Assembly (NCBI RefSeq): GCF_030272615.1
Contig: NC_081406.1
Location: 234,766,922-234,830,921, forward strand
DNA length: 64,000 bases
Direction of reading: 5' to 3'
Source of the DNA: Cryptomeria japonica
Lineage: Eukaryota; Streptophyta; Pinopsida; Cupressales; Cupressaceae
In this document: positions 46,629 through 59,157 of the stretch, in pieces
Position numbering within the stretch: the stretch's first letter is position 1
Layout of the letters: every line of letters starts with the position of its first letter
The notes under the pieces: generated by a model
What the model saw: only the letters and a program-made list of their open reading frames with translations
Told to the model about the DNA's origin: nothing
Database searches by the model: none
Program-made: the position numbers and the translations under genes

Positions 46629-49450
46629 TTAACTTCTACATGAAGGAGGAACAACCCCCAATTTCATCCTAATATATTCATATGTATCCTTAGGTAGGGG
46701 CTTGGTGAAAATTTCTTCTACTTGTTCACTTGTAGAAAAATATTCTAGCATGACCTCCTTATCAGCTACCTTCTCTATTAGAAAAAAGATATTTGATTTC
46801 CATGTTTTTTGTCCTTGTGTGCATGAATGGATTCTTTGATATGTTGATTGTACTTGAGTTATCATACATAATAGATATAGGATCAACATATTCTACTTGA
46901 ATATCTTAAAGGGTCTTCTTCATCCACAAGACTTGAGAGAAGCATGTGGCAACTGCAATGTATTCAACCTCTGTTGTAGACAAGGAGATTGAATCTTGCT
47001 TCATTCTATGCCAAGAAAATATTCTATCAACTTATTAGAAGGCTCCTCCACTAGTACTCTTCCTATCATCTATGCATCCTACCCAATCAGCATCAATGTA
47101 AGCATGTAGAGTGAAGTCACACCTTTTTGAGTACCATAAACCATACTCCAATGTTCCCTGCAAATATTTATAGATTTTTCTCATTGTATTTACATGTGAT
47201 TTCTTGGAGCTACTTGGAATCTTGCAACCATACATACTACTTGCACCATGTTTATTCTTGAGGCAATTAAGTACAAAAGGCTTCCAGTCATGGATTTTTA
47301 TAAGGTTTGATCTACACTTGGTGATTCATCGTCCTTTCTCAATTTGCAACCTATAACCATAGGTGTACACTCTGGCTTGTAGTCCTCCATTTTGAACTTC
47401 TTTAACATGTCTTTGGCATACTTAGTTTGAGATATAAATATACCCTTATCTAACTAAGAAATTTGCAAACCAAAAAATATGACAACTCTCCAAGCATGGA
47501 CATCTCAAACTCGGACTACATTAGAATAGAAAAATCCTTGCATAAGGTATCCTTATTACCTCTAAATGTGATATCATCTACATACACCACTATAATGATC
47601 ATATAATTACCATCTACCTTGATATATAAATTTCTATCAACATTCCCTTTTTTGAATCCTTGCTGATGAAGATACTTATCCAATCTTGAATACCATGCCC
47701 TAGGTGCCTGTTTCAAGCCATATAGTGCCTTTTTCAATCTATATACAAAATTCTCATCCTCATGAAGTTGAAAACCTTCAAGTTGTTTAATGTATACCTC
47801 TTCTTCAAGATTGCCATTCAAGAATCCAAATTTGACATCCATTTGATATACTTTGTATCCTTTATAGGCTGAGATTGACATGAACATTATTATAGCTTCA
47901 AGCCTTGCCACTAGTGAAAATGCCTCCTCAAAGTCTATCCCTTACACTTGAGCATATCCCTTTCATACTAATCTATCCTTGTTTCATATCACCATTCCTT
48001 CTTCATTCATCTCGTTCATGTAGACCCATTTAGTCCCAATGATATTTTTATCAGGTGAGCTTGGAACTAATTCCCAAGTTTTGTTCTTTTCAATTTGTTG
48101 TAACTCTTCCTCCATGGCTTTTATCCACTTCTCACTCCTTCTATCTTCATTATAATTCATTGGTTTCTTCTTAGTCATGAGGCAAAAATTAACCTGCTCA
48201 CTATTTCTTACATGTCTCCTTGTTTGAACACCTTCATTGTTATTGCCAATAATCTGATCCTCAAGGTGATTCTTTTGCACATATCTATTTGGGGTTTTGC
48301 TTGGTTCTTCTTCTTCATTTTCAGTTTTAGATTTTTCTTCTTCTTCAATGCATAATTCTTCAATCTGAGTTACTGAGTTTTTCCTTCCTTTGAGTATATC
48401 CTCATCAATTCTCACATAGATACTCTCGACCACCTTCTTTAGTATTTTATTGAAACACTTTTAGGTCTCGCTATGAGTTGAATACCCCAAGAAAATTATT
48501 TCATCACATCTATATTCAAATCTACACAGACCATCCTCATCTCTTTTGAGAAAACATTTACTACCAAACACTTTGAAGTATTTAACTAAGGGTTTCTTGT
48601 CATACCAAAGTTCATAACGAGTTATTTTTTTGTTTACATTGAGTTGCACCCTGTTTAATGTATAATCAGTAGTATGGACTACCTCCTTCCAATAAAAATC
48701 AAGCCATCTCCTTGACTGTTCAACTCTTCCTTTTTACAACACCATTTTGTTGTGGAATTCTTGGGGCTGAATATTGTCTTTTTTATTCCATGTCTTTCAC
48801 AGTAGTCCTCAAACTCATTTGATGTCAATTCTCCTCCATTATCTGATCTGAGACATTTTATCTTCTAACAATTTTCTCTTTCAACCATTTTTCTGAAGAT
48901 TTTGAATCTTTCAAAATCTTGAGACTTGTCTTGCGGGAAGGTTACCCATATCATTCTTGAGAAATTATCAATTAGTAGCATAAAGTATTTCTCACCATTT
49001 AGTGCTCTTTTTCTAGTTGGCCTGCATAGATCAGTATACACAAGCTCAAAAGGCCATTTAGTTGAATACTCTTTTATCTTAAAGATAAGTTTTTGTTTTC
49101 TTACCTCTTTGACACTCCTCACAAATGATATTGGCAGGTTTGACAATGTGAGGAATGTGCCTAACATATCCTTTCTTACTTTAACAAGGTTATCAAAGTT
49201 TATGTGACTTAGTCTCCTATGTGACAACCAACTCTCATCAACTTTCCCCATCATGCATTGAGACTCAAAAAACTCCTTAGGGTTAGATATATTAGCATAT
49301 GTTCTTTTTTCTTTAGCAACAACCTATCCATTACTTTCCTTTCTGATCTCATATCCTTTGGACTCAAAAGTGAATTTGTATCCCTTGTCACACATTTAAC
49401 TCACACTTAGCAATTATTTTTTAGACCTTCAACATAATAAACATCATACA
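46629..49450 (-). pseudogene. decayed Ty1/Copia pol
   Basis: On the minus strand in order are: a gag-pre-integrase segment (ESWLSHRRLSHINFDNL, about 49235), an integrase core with KWPFELVYTDLCRPTR, a Ser/Glu-rich linker, RT with KTWELVPSSPDKNIIGTKWV (near 48050), [38 protein letters not shown] and YVDD (near 47600), and RNase H with LHAYIDADWVGCIDDRKST (about 47100) and EQVEEIFTKPLPKDT (about 46690). Frames shift repeatedly and stops are frequent. The start of gag and both LTRs are not identified. Confidence 0.85.
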
Positions 49451-49927
49451 ATCAAGATTTTTGGTAGAAGGAAGTGATCCAGACCCCTCTTCAATATCCA
49501 TCATTTGCACTTTTCCCTCCCTTGTAACATCAAGGTCCATTTATTTGTTAGTCTCATTTTCTCCAATATCTAAATGAGGCTAGACTTGTACTTCAGTTTC
49601 TATATGTTGAGCCCCTACACACAATATTTATACATGTGTATATATGTTTAAAAGATAATCATATTTACAATATTTAACTACAAACAAGTCAACATGTATT
49701 TAAATTTAAGAGAGTAACTATATCTAGGTACATAAGACAATAACTTCGATCTAGCATATATAGAGAGGGATTTAAAGTTTCTAGTTCGATGAGAATAATA
49801 GAGATCTAGGTGTATGACTTATATATTATGAAAAAAAAATTACCTAAATTATTCCACATATAGATTCCATTAATTTTTTTATTAAAATTATAGATCTTAG
49901 CTGAGAGAACGTATAACATTGAGACCT

Positions 49928-49987
<60 letters not shown>

Positions 49988-50205
49988 CTTAGAGATAGGG
50001 AAAGAGAAACCTTAAATCGACTACTAAGAGAACTATAGGTCTTATTGAGAGAGATAGAGATCTAAATCTAGAGGGAGATAAATATATTTTATTTATAACA
50101 TACAAATTAGGGAGAAGTAGGTAGTGGTCTTCATAGATATATATTGTGAACATTGGCACTTGTAAAGTTCAAAACATTAGGAATTACATAAACTATTCAT
50201 TAAAC
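49451..50205. other. AT-rich spacer
   Basis: No gene is seen. It contains repeated ATAGAGAT and ATATAT runs and a GA microsatellite. It may contain the remains of an LTR near 49606 (TGTTGAGCCCC), but no PBS or partner supports this. Confidence 0.4.
49930..49982. repeat. (GA)n microsatellite, about 26 units
   Basis: An uninterrupted GA run covers 49930-49982. Such length usually means it is polymorphic. Confidence 0.95.
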
Positions 50206-50586
50206 TGTTAGGTCCCGAAGACAACTGAGAGGGTAGTGGGGGTGAATCAGTTGTCAACAACTTTCAAACCAAAAATAACTTAACCAACTTAATCCTTAAT
50301 ACCAGTTAACTAGTTAAGTATGTCGGTAGACAGTGTTAACAGTTAATAGCTATACCGGTAAAGATTAATGCATGAAACATAAACACAAAGTCATCCACAA
50401 CACATGACACCAATATTTGTACGTGGAAACCCTGTAAGGGGAAAAACCACAGTGGGAAACCTTACCCACAATCAGATGATACTACTGCAGATAGTAAGTG
50501 TACATAAATGGGGTCTACACATGCAGAAAGGCCAATAGCCTAGAGCTCACTGCTCAATCACAAAATGATAGTAAGTGTACATAAAT
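50206..50586 (-). repeat. 3' LTR fragment of a deleted Copia element
   Basis: It begins TGTTAGGTCCCGAAGACAAC and aligns with 52241 onward (GAGACAACTGAGAG, ACTTTCAAACCAAAAATAAC, TGTACGTGGAAACCCTGTAA). After about 360 bp it switches directly to RT coding sequence. A 20-base string GATAGTAAGTGTACATAAAT occurs at about 50491 and again at about 50566, marking the rearranged junction. Confidence 0.75.
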
Positions 50587-52184
50587 TCTTGCTGCATTTT
50601 AGTAGAAAATTTCTTACATAAGCATCTTCTCCTCCAAAGATTATATCATCAACAAATACCTCTATAATCAAGATGTCATCATTAGTTATTTTGTAATATA
50701 AATTGTTGTCTGCATTTCCTTTAGTAAAACCAATCTTTAAAAGATACTTATCCAATCTAATCAATCTTTGATTACTGGTTGGAATTTCCAAACCAGTTCT
50801 ATTCATGATTTTGCATTTTCTATTTTTAAATTGTAACTGAAATCCTTTCTCAGCTAATTGACCAACACTTAAATGATTATGCTTCAATCCTTCAACATAG
50901 TAAACATTGTCAGTGTTATGCATACCATCAAGAGATATTGTACCCTTACCTTTGATTGAACAAGCTTTGTCATCTCCAAATATTACTAAACCTCCATTGT
51001 ATTCTTGGAAGTTCAAGAATTTACCTTTGTCTCCTGTCATATGATGTGAGCATCCTGAGTCAATGATCCATTCATCCTTTACTTCAACTTTAGCTGCTAG
51101 GGCTTGTTCTACCAGTTGAACAGTAGGTGTCGGTTGATCTTTTGATATAGCAACAAAAACCCATCCATTGTCTATTGGATCCTCATCAAAATCATCAGTC
51201 ACACCTTCATCAACAATGTAACAAGATTTTTCTTTGTTCTTCTTGAATCTGTATCTCTGATATTCAGGATTAGGTTTGTATGTCCTTCTAGCTTCTTCTC
51301 TTAGTCTAGCATGTCTATTAGGGCATCTCGAAGCCATATGACCAATCTTATTGCAGTTAAAACATTTAAAGGGTGCTTTACCTTCATACTTACTTCCAAT
51401 TGGACCTTTAGGCATTTTTCTTGCAAATAGTGCTTCAAGTTCTTCAAGTTCTTCCTTTTCTTTTCTGCTTTCTTCAAGTTCTCTTGCATAAAAGGCTTTC
51501 CAATCAGATTTGTCAAATGATGGAGTAGATGATGTTGATGCTTTAAAGGCTAAATCTATCTTTATAGTAGCAATAGGACCAAATTCTTCAATTTCAAAAG
51601 CTGAAAGTTTCCCAATCAATGTATCCCTAGTTACTGATGTATTAGGCATTGTTCTTAACTCATTTATAGTAGTAACCTTCATTTTATATGCCGGTGGCAA
51701 TCCTCTTAAGATTTTTGAAACAATTTCATCCTCACTTAAGGTTCCTCCATAGCATTTAATACCTAAAACAATTTCATTTACTCTTTCCAGAAAAGTAGAA
51801 ATCCTTTCATCTTTTCCATTTTCAGATGTTCATACCTGACCCAGAAGCTTTTGAGTTTTGCAATTTGGACTATGGAATCTCCTTCATTCAGTGTTTTCAA
51901 ATGATCCCAAATAGCTTTAGCAGTAGACCTATCTGATAATCCCATGATTTTTTGATCTGATAATACGCTCAAAAGTGCTTCTCTTGCTTTGCAATCATTT
52001 TCCTCATCTTTAGCCAGGGTAGTTGGACTGGGTTGTCTAGGTACAGCAGCATGTAACCTTTCTTTGTAACTTCCCAGACGTCTTTGCCAATGCAATTTAG
52101 ATGTGTCTCCATTCTGATCTTCCATATGCCATAGTTGGTTCCATCAAGTTTAGGACTGTCCTTCCTAAAATAATTAGTAGACAT
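50587..52184 (-). pseudogene. Copia gag-protease joined to an RT fragment by internal deletion
   Basis: Gag begins at 52184 (MSTNYFRKDSPKLDGTNYGI) and shifts frame near 52125. It continues through CKAREALLSVLSDQ and KAIWDHLKTL, shifts again, and from about 51700 stays open for 380 residues, ending at 50558 inside the LTR. That stretch holds a CFNCNKIGHMASRC knuckle, the protease WIIDSGCSHHMTGDK and the start of the gag-pre-integrase region (LKHNHLSVGQLAEKGF). It then jumps in frame to RT (RLDKYLLKIGFTKGN and FVDDIIFGG). Integrase and most of RT and RNase H are missing. Confidence 0.85.
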
Positions 52185-52226
52185 TGGATCTCCTCAAGTT
52201 GTTAAACTTCTGCAAAAGAGGACTAG

Positions 52227-52240
52227 GCTCTGATACCAAT
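52227..52240 (-). other. primer binding site of the deleted Copia element
   Basis: On the minus strand ATTGGTATCAGAGC directly follows the LTR ending CTAACA. It is a perfect initiator tRNA-Met type site. Confidence 0.9.
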
Positions 52241-52601
52241 TGTTAGTTCCCAGAGACAACTGAGAGGGGGGGGTGAATCAGTTGTCAACAACTTTCAAAC
52301 CAAAAATAACTTAACCAACTTAATCCTTAATACTGGTAAACTAGTTAAGTATGCCAGTAGATAGTGTTAACAGTTAATAGCTATACCAGTAAAGATTAAT
52401 GCATGAAACATAAACACAAAGTCATCCACAACACATGACACCAATATTTGTACGTGGAAACCCTGTAAGGGGAAAAACCATGGTGGGAAACCTTACCCAC
52501 AATCAAATGATACTACTACAGATAGTAAGTGTACATAAATGGGGTCTGCACATGTAGAAAGGCCAACAACCTAGAGCTCATTGCTCAATCATAAAATGGG
52601 A
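52241..52601 (-). repeat. 5' LTR of the deleted Copia element (at least this part)
   Basis: It begins TGTTAGTTCCCAGAGACAAC and matches 50206-50565. The outer end is uncertain because the left LTR is truncated; the true LTR may extend beyond 52601. No TSD could be confirmed. Confidence 0.7.
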
Positions 52602-54159
52602 GTCATACTGATTGATTCTTCTCACACCACTTATATATTTTTCATTTTCATCAATTTCTTAGTTTCACCCTATTTCTAGAGTCCTGATTTCCAAGTTCGG
52701 GATGTACCATTCCCTGGTCCCCAATTAGGACTAGGGCATACCATGCCCCAAGCCTCTTAATTGGTGCCCAAATTGTACCCCCTTGATGTCATCATGAATG
52801 GACAAGAATTTGGATCTCGTGACAGTCAGTTGTAGATATTCAATTTGATTTTTTATGGTGAACTATAGAAGGATGTCTACCCCTCTCATTGCAAACCTAA
52901 CGAATTAAAATCAAGATCTACACTCTACAAAGTTTAAGTGAGCAAGCAATCAATCATTCATAAAGGATTGAAGCTGAAGTGAAGTGAAGTTCAAGCATTG
53001 AAGATGGCATTCATGATCAATATTTTATGAATACATCCTACATGAAACCCTAATTTCTTTGTGTGAAGACAAATAAAACTTCATGAAGGTAAACATTGTA
53101 GTATCAAGCATTACATTTCAAATTCAGTCCTTCCCTAAAAAAGAAAGTACTTTATTTTAGTGTTTTATTAAATTTGTCAATTCAATTTCATGATTAATTC
53201 CAAAATATAGGTTTGACCTAAGGTAAACCCCTATTCCCAATATATTTCCCTTTATTTTTGTGTGTGGGAAATAGGTATGCAGTTGTACTTAGGAAATCCA
53301 ACAAAGTCAACATCAATGAACAAGTCAGCTTTCAAGTGAAATTTTTTTACTAGGGTGGATTTGTGCTACCTACTCCTAAAAAATTAAGCTAAAATATTGG
53401 TAACAGGTCTAACACATCATGTTTTACCCACATCCAAGTTTGTGGCTCAGTGGGATACCTATAGCTTAATTTCTATGTCAAATTGCTTCAATAATTCATG
53501 GTTTGGTTCTAATTACACAATCAATCCAATTCAACTTAAGAAAGAGGACTAATCATATCAATCTAGTTGAATCCAATTAGAACTTTAGTCTCTTTCCTAT
53601 TATTATTTATCCTTATATCTATTGGGTTCAATTTTCTTTCAATGTGCTGGTGTTAATTAGGCTAGTTAGTGGTTTTATTATCTTAAACCCTAATTCTCAA
53701 TTTCCACCATTACATTTTGGTGAACCCAACATCTTGCATGCCTAATTCCAATTTACTATCTCACATCTGACCTTTTATGAATTTTAGAATTCAAATTTGC
53801 ACTCATGATTTTATTTACATTGAATTTCATAAATTTAGACGTTAAATTCACAAAAACCCTAATTTATTATTCTAAATTTATGTTGTGGGTTGCATAATTT
53901 TTCAAAAATAATTTTTGATATTATTATTGTGACATGTTATGTTATAATATAAAGGAATTAATCAAAATTCAAATTTCTTAATAAATTGGTTAATCAGTCA
54001 TTGTTACAAGAAATTGCATTTCTTAGTCATAATTTTCAATTTGTTCATTCAAAATTCTCTCCTTTGTGCATGAGTTTTGTTACCATTAGTCCTACATACA
54101 ATATTTACATGTGAAGAAGTTTTATAATTAAGGCTTCCTAAGGTTTAATCATTGAGGGT
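52602..54159. other. AT-rich stretch, no gene recognised
   Basis: It may include the outer part of the Copia LTR at its left end and the leader of the Gypsy element at its right end. No PBS, frame or repeat was seen. Confidence 0.35.
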
Positions 54160-56520
54160 ATGGAGCCTCAATTGGATCACTTATTTCATGATAATGTTGG
54201 TGCTTCCTCTAATCTAACTTATGTCATCATTTATCCTTATTCTCCTCATAATTCACATGAAGTGGATGAATCACTAAATAGGGTTAGTATTGACCAATTG
54301 AAAAATATTGACAATGAATTTTAAAAACTTCAACAATGTATGAGTCAACAATTTCCAAAAAGTGAGGCCATCCCTTTGATTGAAAGATTAAAGAGAATGT
54401 GTAAAGTGATAAAATTGATGTTGATTTGTTGTGTGGTCTTGCTCATATTGTTGACACTAATATCGTGTCAATTAAAATTTGCATCTATGTCCTTCTAGTT
54501 ACTCTCAACACACTAGTCAAGCTAATAATTGCATTCATATGCCTACATCATTACCTAGTGTGCATACATTTACATCTTCTATCATTGCTACTTCCACACA
54601 AAATGTTAATCCTAAACATTTTAGCCATGGGGAAAATTTGGTTATTCAATATTCTTACATACCTCCTTCTACGAGTCTTCCATTTGCATCCCAATCATCT
54701 CCCATACCAGCATACCATAGTTTTCCAACTCCTTATTCACAACCTCCACCTACATATAATCATTTTACTCCTTCATCACAATCCAACATGTCCAATTTCA
54801 ATCCATCCACCAAAGCAACCATCAATAATCTAGCCCAAACTGTTACATCCCTACAACAACTTGCTTTTCATTACTTATCCAAGTTTAATGTGCCCATATT
54901 TGATGTAGCAATCTCATTATCTGATGATATTGTCTATGTAGTTCCCCTTAAAAATATGGAAGTCCTGAAATTGGAGTTGTATAATGGAAAATGTGACCCC
55001 TTGACTCATGTGAAGATATTTCAAATTTTGTGTAGTTATTTTTCTCATGACCAAAGGCTTATGGATAAATTCTTTACCCTAACCTTTAAAGATAAAGATT
55101 TTCAATGGTATTGTTTTTTGTCTCCTTATTATATTTCATAATTTCAACAATTGGCTAATACTTCTAGTCAAAAACTTTGAAATAATATTGGTCCTAAAAT
55201 TACTTTGATTGATTTGATTAATTGCAAGCAAGGAATTAAAGAAAAAGTAACTATTTTCATCGGTAGATATAAACATTTGTGTTCTCAAATTTCTTATCAA
55301 GTGGCTAATTATGATCTTCAAATAATTTTTATTGCTAATTTACAAAAAGACATTAGAGTTAAACTTCTATTTTCTGAGTTTACTTCCTTTATACAATTGT
55401 GTGCAATGCTTCATAATTATCAACTTCAAGTGAGTCAATTTGAATCATTTCCTTCAATAGCTCCAGTTGATAAGAATGAGGGTTCTCAAAAATAGTTTGT
55501 GAAGTTTAAATTGAAAAAGAGTTACATAAAGATAATTGACAAAATAAATACTCAAGTAATAGTCATCACATCAAGTGTGGCCCCTTTAACCAAATACTTT
55601 AGAGAATAATTACTCCTCTTTCTAAGTCCTTACATAGTATAATGTCAAGGTTGACAAATTCTAATGTTTTGAAACTTCCTCCCATGAAGACAATTGCTAA
55701 TTATAAACCTTTGTCATCTTATCATAATCCCTAATACTTTTGTCAATATTATTGTCAACCTAACCATTATACTAATAAATGTTATACATTAAGGACTAAG
55801 ATTCAAGACTGCATTGATAATAATAATATATCTATAACTAGTGTTAATGACAAGGGGAACAAGTCTATAGCTCCTCCTAATAAAAACCTCTAAATATTTA
55901 CTAATATTTTGGCTTCCCTCTCTACTAATGTTGTCGAGTCTAAGCCTCTTGCCTTTTCTTCCAATGACCTTGGCATGGAGCCTATTAATGTTGTGAATCT
56001 TGTGGATAAACTTATACCTCGTAAAGACCTATGCATTAATTTTGATCCTAGTGAAACTATTATTTCACCTAATTTACCATTGGATATCACTATGAGATCA
56101 AAGATAAACTCTCATGAGGAGTTCTTATTGATCCAATGTGTATGGTGAAAAAAATTACTGAAGAATATTTTTATACTTTACAATTGCATCAAGTTACATA
56201 TGATAAATCCAATGTTATCCTCAAGACCTGTATGATGGATTATCTTGCCCTACTATTGGTTCTATTACTCTACCTATTGAGGTTGGTACTAAGTGCTTAA
56301 ATATGACTTTTTTCATCATTTCTACATTGGATCAATTTTGTGTGAAGCTGGGACATTTTTGACACTCTTCCATGAAAGATATTTCTTATATAGTCTATAA
56401 ATTTTTCAAATCCCTCATAATGGAACTGTCATAACAATTAATAATAGCCTTTACCAACCCACATTGAAGTGTGTTGATTTCACCCTTTATTACTTTTGGC
56501 CTCAACAACTTGAACCTCTT
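54160..56520 (+). pseudogene. decayed Gypsy gag and start of protease region
   Basis: From ATG at 54160 (MEPQLDHLFHDNVGASS) a Pro/Ser/Thr-rich region leads to a gag domain: VLKLELYNGKCDPLTHVKIF, FFTLTFKDKDFQWYC, LIDLINCKQGIKEKVTIFIG, RYKHLCSQISYQV and LHNYQLQVSQFE. A knuckle-like CQYYCQPNHYTNKC lies near 55744. Downstream, HNGTVITINNSLYQPTLK (about 56405-56470) resembles the protease-region tail of Gypsy gag-pol. Many stops and frameshifts make it an old pseudogene. It is interrupted by the solo LTR at 56521. Confidence 0.75.
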
Positions 56521-57788
56521 TGTTAGGATAAACAATGAACAACTGAGAGGGGGGGTGAATCAGTTGTTAATAGATTATAACTTTTAATCCACTTAATAAC
56601 CTTTAAACAGATCAAGTACCGGTAAAGCACATACAAATTCTGGTAGGAACATATACTGGTAAACAATACAACTTAACAATTAAACAGATAATCACTACAA
56701 AACAACCATACCACATAACACCACGATTTGTACGTTAAAAACCCAAAAAGAGAAAAAACACGGTGGGAAGCCTACCCATAGTCAGATGATACTTCTACAG
56801 AAAGTATGTGTTACAATGAGGGGTCTACACTTGCAGGAAGGCATACTGCCTACAGAGTTCTGCTCATTACAAAAGAGTCTCACTGACTATAGAGAGGCTA
56901 CAACCATATCAAGATAGATGGACAACAATCCAATAGAGTGAACTGTCAGAAATAGCATCTATCATGCCGGATTACAGTCTTAGTTAACCTCAATGCTGAA
57001 GGACTACATCCTATTTTGAATCCAATTCGATCACCAATGATCAACCAATTCCTCTTACTAAATGATATTATAATATTCGCACATTACATTCCTTGACCAT
57101 GACCTTTTCCATAACTATGATATACTACAAAGGGTTTCTACCTCTTATTTATACAAACCCTAGGGCCTAAACCAATTAGGTCGGACACCTAAAAGATATT
57201 ACAATAAGATCATTACATAAATCCATATTACAATGATATGCCATGTCATCTTGAGACCAAAATAACAATAAGAAATCCATAAAAATTCCAAAACATCCTG
57301 GTAATGTGTAGAGTACATGTTAGCATGATACCGGTCCATAACCTAGATAGGTACTAGACCTATTATGTGTCCACCATGCCAAAGAAATGTCTTCAAGTAG
57401 CTGAAGCATGATCAAAGAACATCTTCAGCATCCTGAAATCCATGAAGAAGCTATACCAACACCAATTATGCATCCTGTCAAGATTCCTCAGTGAAAGCTC
57501 TACCGATAGAGCCTTAAACTAGTGTCGGTAAGGGTTTACCAAAATGTATGATAGTATCCAATACCAAGCCAATACCAGCTAACCAAGACATGCTCATGGA
57601 GCATATAACACATGAAATCAAACATACTTCATTGATTCAAACATTTCGGAAGTGTCCAACATATAATCTCTTCTGTCAGTAACACTAGATCTTCTACCGG
57701 TAACCAAAAGCTATCTGTCGGTAACCATCCATAATAGCTAGTGTTGACATCAATGCAACACATAATCAATTCATCCATAATGCCAACA
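56521..57788 (-). mobile_element. solo LTR of a Copia-like element
   Basis: This is a 1268-bp unit with TG and CA ends (TGTTAGG at 56521; CCAACA at 57788) and a perfect TSD CTCTT at 56516-56520 and 57789-57793. The GGGGGGGTGAATCAGTTG stretch next to the left end and the CACGATTTGTACGT-like block near 56720 match the LTR style of the neighbours and indicate minus orientation. There is no internal region. Confidence 0.9.
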
Positions 57789-58183
57789 CTCTTAAGCCTC
57801 GAAGTAACATCCTTTTCTTATCTTATTAAAAGTGGAAAAATGAGATGATCGTATCCTTCAGTAAGCATAGAGATCCTATAACTAAGGATATTCCTCCTCC
57901 TCATAACAGACCTAGTATTCTTCCTACTCCTTCTATTCCTATCATATATGCCTTAGTCTTGCCTCCTACATCTTACAAAGGAAAACGTTTAGCATATTCT
58001 ATGTCTCAACCTATTAGGTCTTGTCCCATCTCTCCTCCTTTAAAGGAAGACAAGAAGCTTGTTTCAATTGATCCTCAACCTTCACAAGTATTCACTAAAC
58101 CAAAAAGAAGGGTAAAAGCACACCAATGTGTCATGTTTCAATCCAACTTATTAGCACGAGTGAATTTAAGTAATTCTAACTAA
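57789..58183 (+). pseudogene. continuation of the Gypsy pseudogene after the solo LTR
   Basis: A 112-residue open stretch from 57845 (for example PPTSYKGKRLAYSMSQPIR and PKRRVKAHQCVMFQSNLLAR) is proline- and lysine-rich and ends at 58183. It continues the plus-strand Gypsy remnant. I do not recognise a domain. Confidence 0.45.
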
Positions 58184-58982
58184 AAATTCATTTTATTCAA
58201 TCATATGGTCTATAGAGATGCATTATAGCTATCTTATATATGGGCCACCACTTTTCCAATTGGAATTATCTACTAAATATATATTCTATACAACTTTGGG
58301 TCTAATTACCAATTTTATCTTTTTTTTTTTGAAAAAACCGATGTTTCAACATCTCTTACTCTTATAAATAATATTATTTTTGAAATGTAAAAGTACCCTT
58401 TTATAGATCTATAAGTAAATTTTCCAAAATGTATATCTTTTAATATTTTAATTAGTTTTTATATTTATATTTTATTTTTATTGAAAGTAGGTCATTAGTA
58501 GTAAAATATAAGGTTGATTATCTTGTAAAGGAAAAATTGTTAAATTTATTTAAAAATTTTGAAAAAAATAAATGCACTAGAAAAATGAGTCTATGTCAAG
58601 ATGATATGATTCTTTTCTAATTTGGATAAATAATTAAGAAAAAAGGTGACACCAAATGGAAAGAGTTATACTTCAATACATGCAACTTTTCAAATTTATT
58701 GAAAAAATATATATATACATGAAAAATATATTTTTGCACTAAAGTTTCAAGTTATCACTATACACAAAAAAAATTGAAGAGAAAAAGGAAAAATTTACTA
58801 TACAAAGTGTACTGATGCCTCATGTAACTTCAAATTCAGTATTTTATCAACAAATAAATTATAGTATTTACTTTATGAGAAATTGCATTCAAATAATTAA
58901 TCTAGATATTGTTATGGATGATGTTCATGATAACAATGTTGATTCTAACAATTCTGATGATATGTATGAGCTTATTAATGTT
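58184..58982. other. AT-rich remnant before the LINE
   Basis: It includes poly-T and poly-A runs (58321, 58741) and a short Asp/Asn-rich frame near 58918-58990 (for example DDVHDNNVDSNNSDDMYELI) that continues after the LINE at 63915, showing that the LINE split it. No domain was identified. Confidence 0.45.
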
Positions 58983-59157
58983 TTTGATTAAGTAAAAACA
59001 AGTTTTAAGGGACCTGAAACCCAATTACATTCAAAAGATATTCAAGAAGGAAACAAAATAAGATAGCTGCAAAAGACCAGCAAAAAAACCAGCAGTAGAG
59101 AAAAGGACAGCAAGAGGCCAGCAAGAAATTGACCCCAAGCCCAGCATTACAAGATAA

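Noticed and set aside
49606-50205. A possible LTR beginning TGTTGAGCCCC
   Set aside because: No PBS, polypurine tract, partner repeat or TSD could be found.
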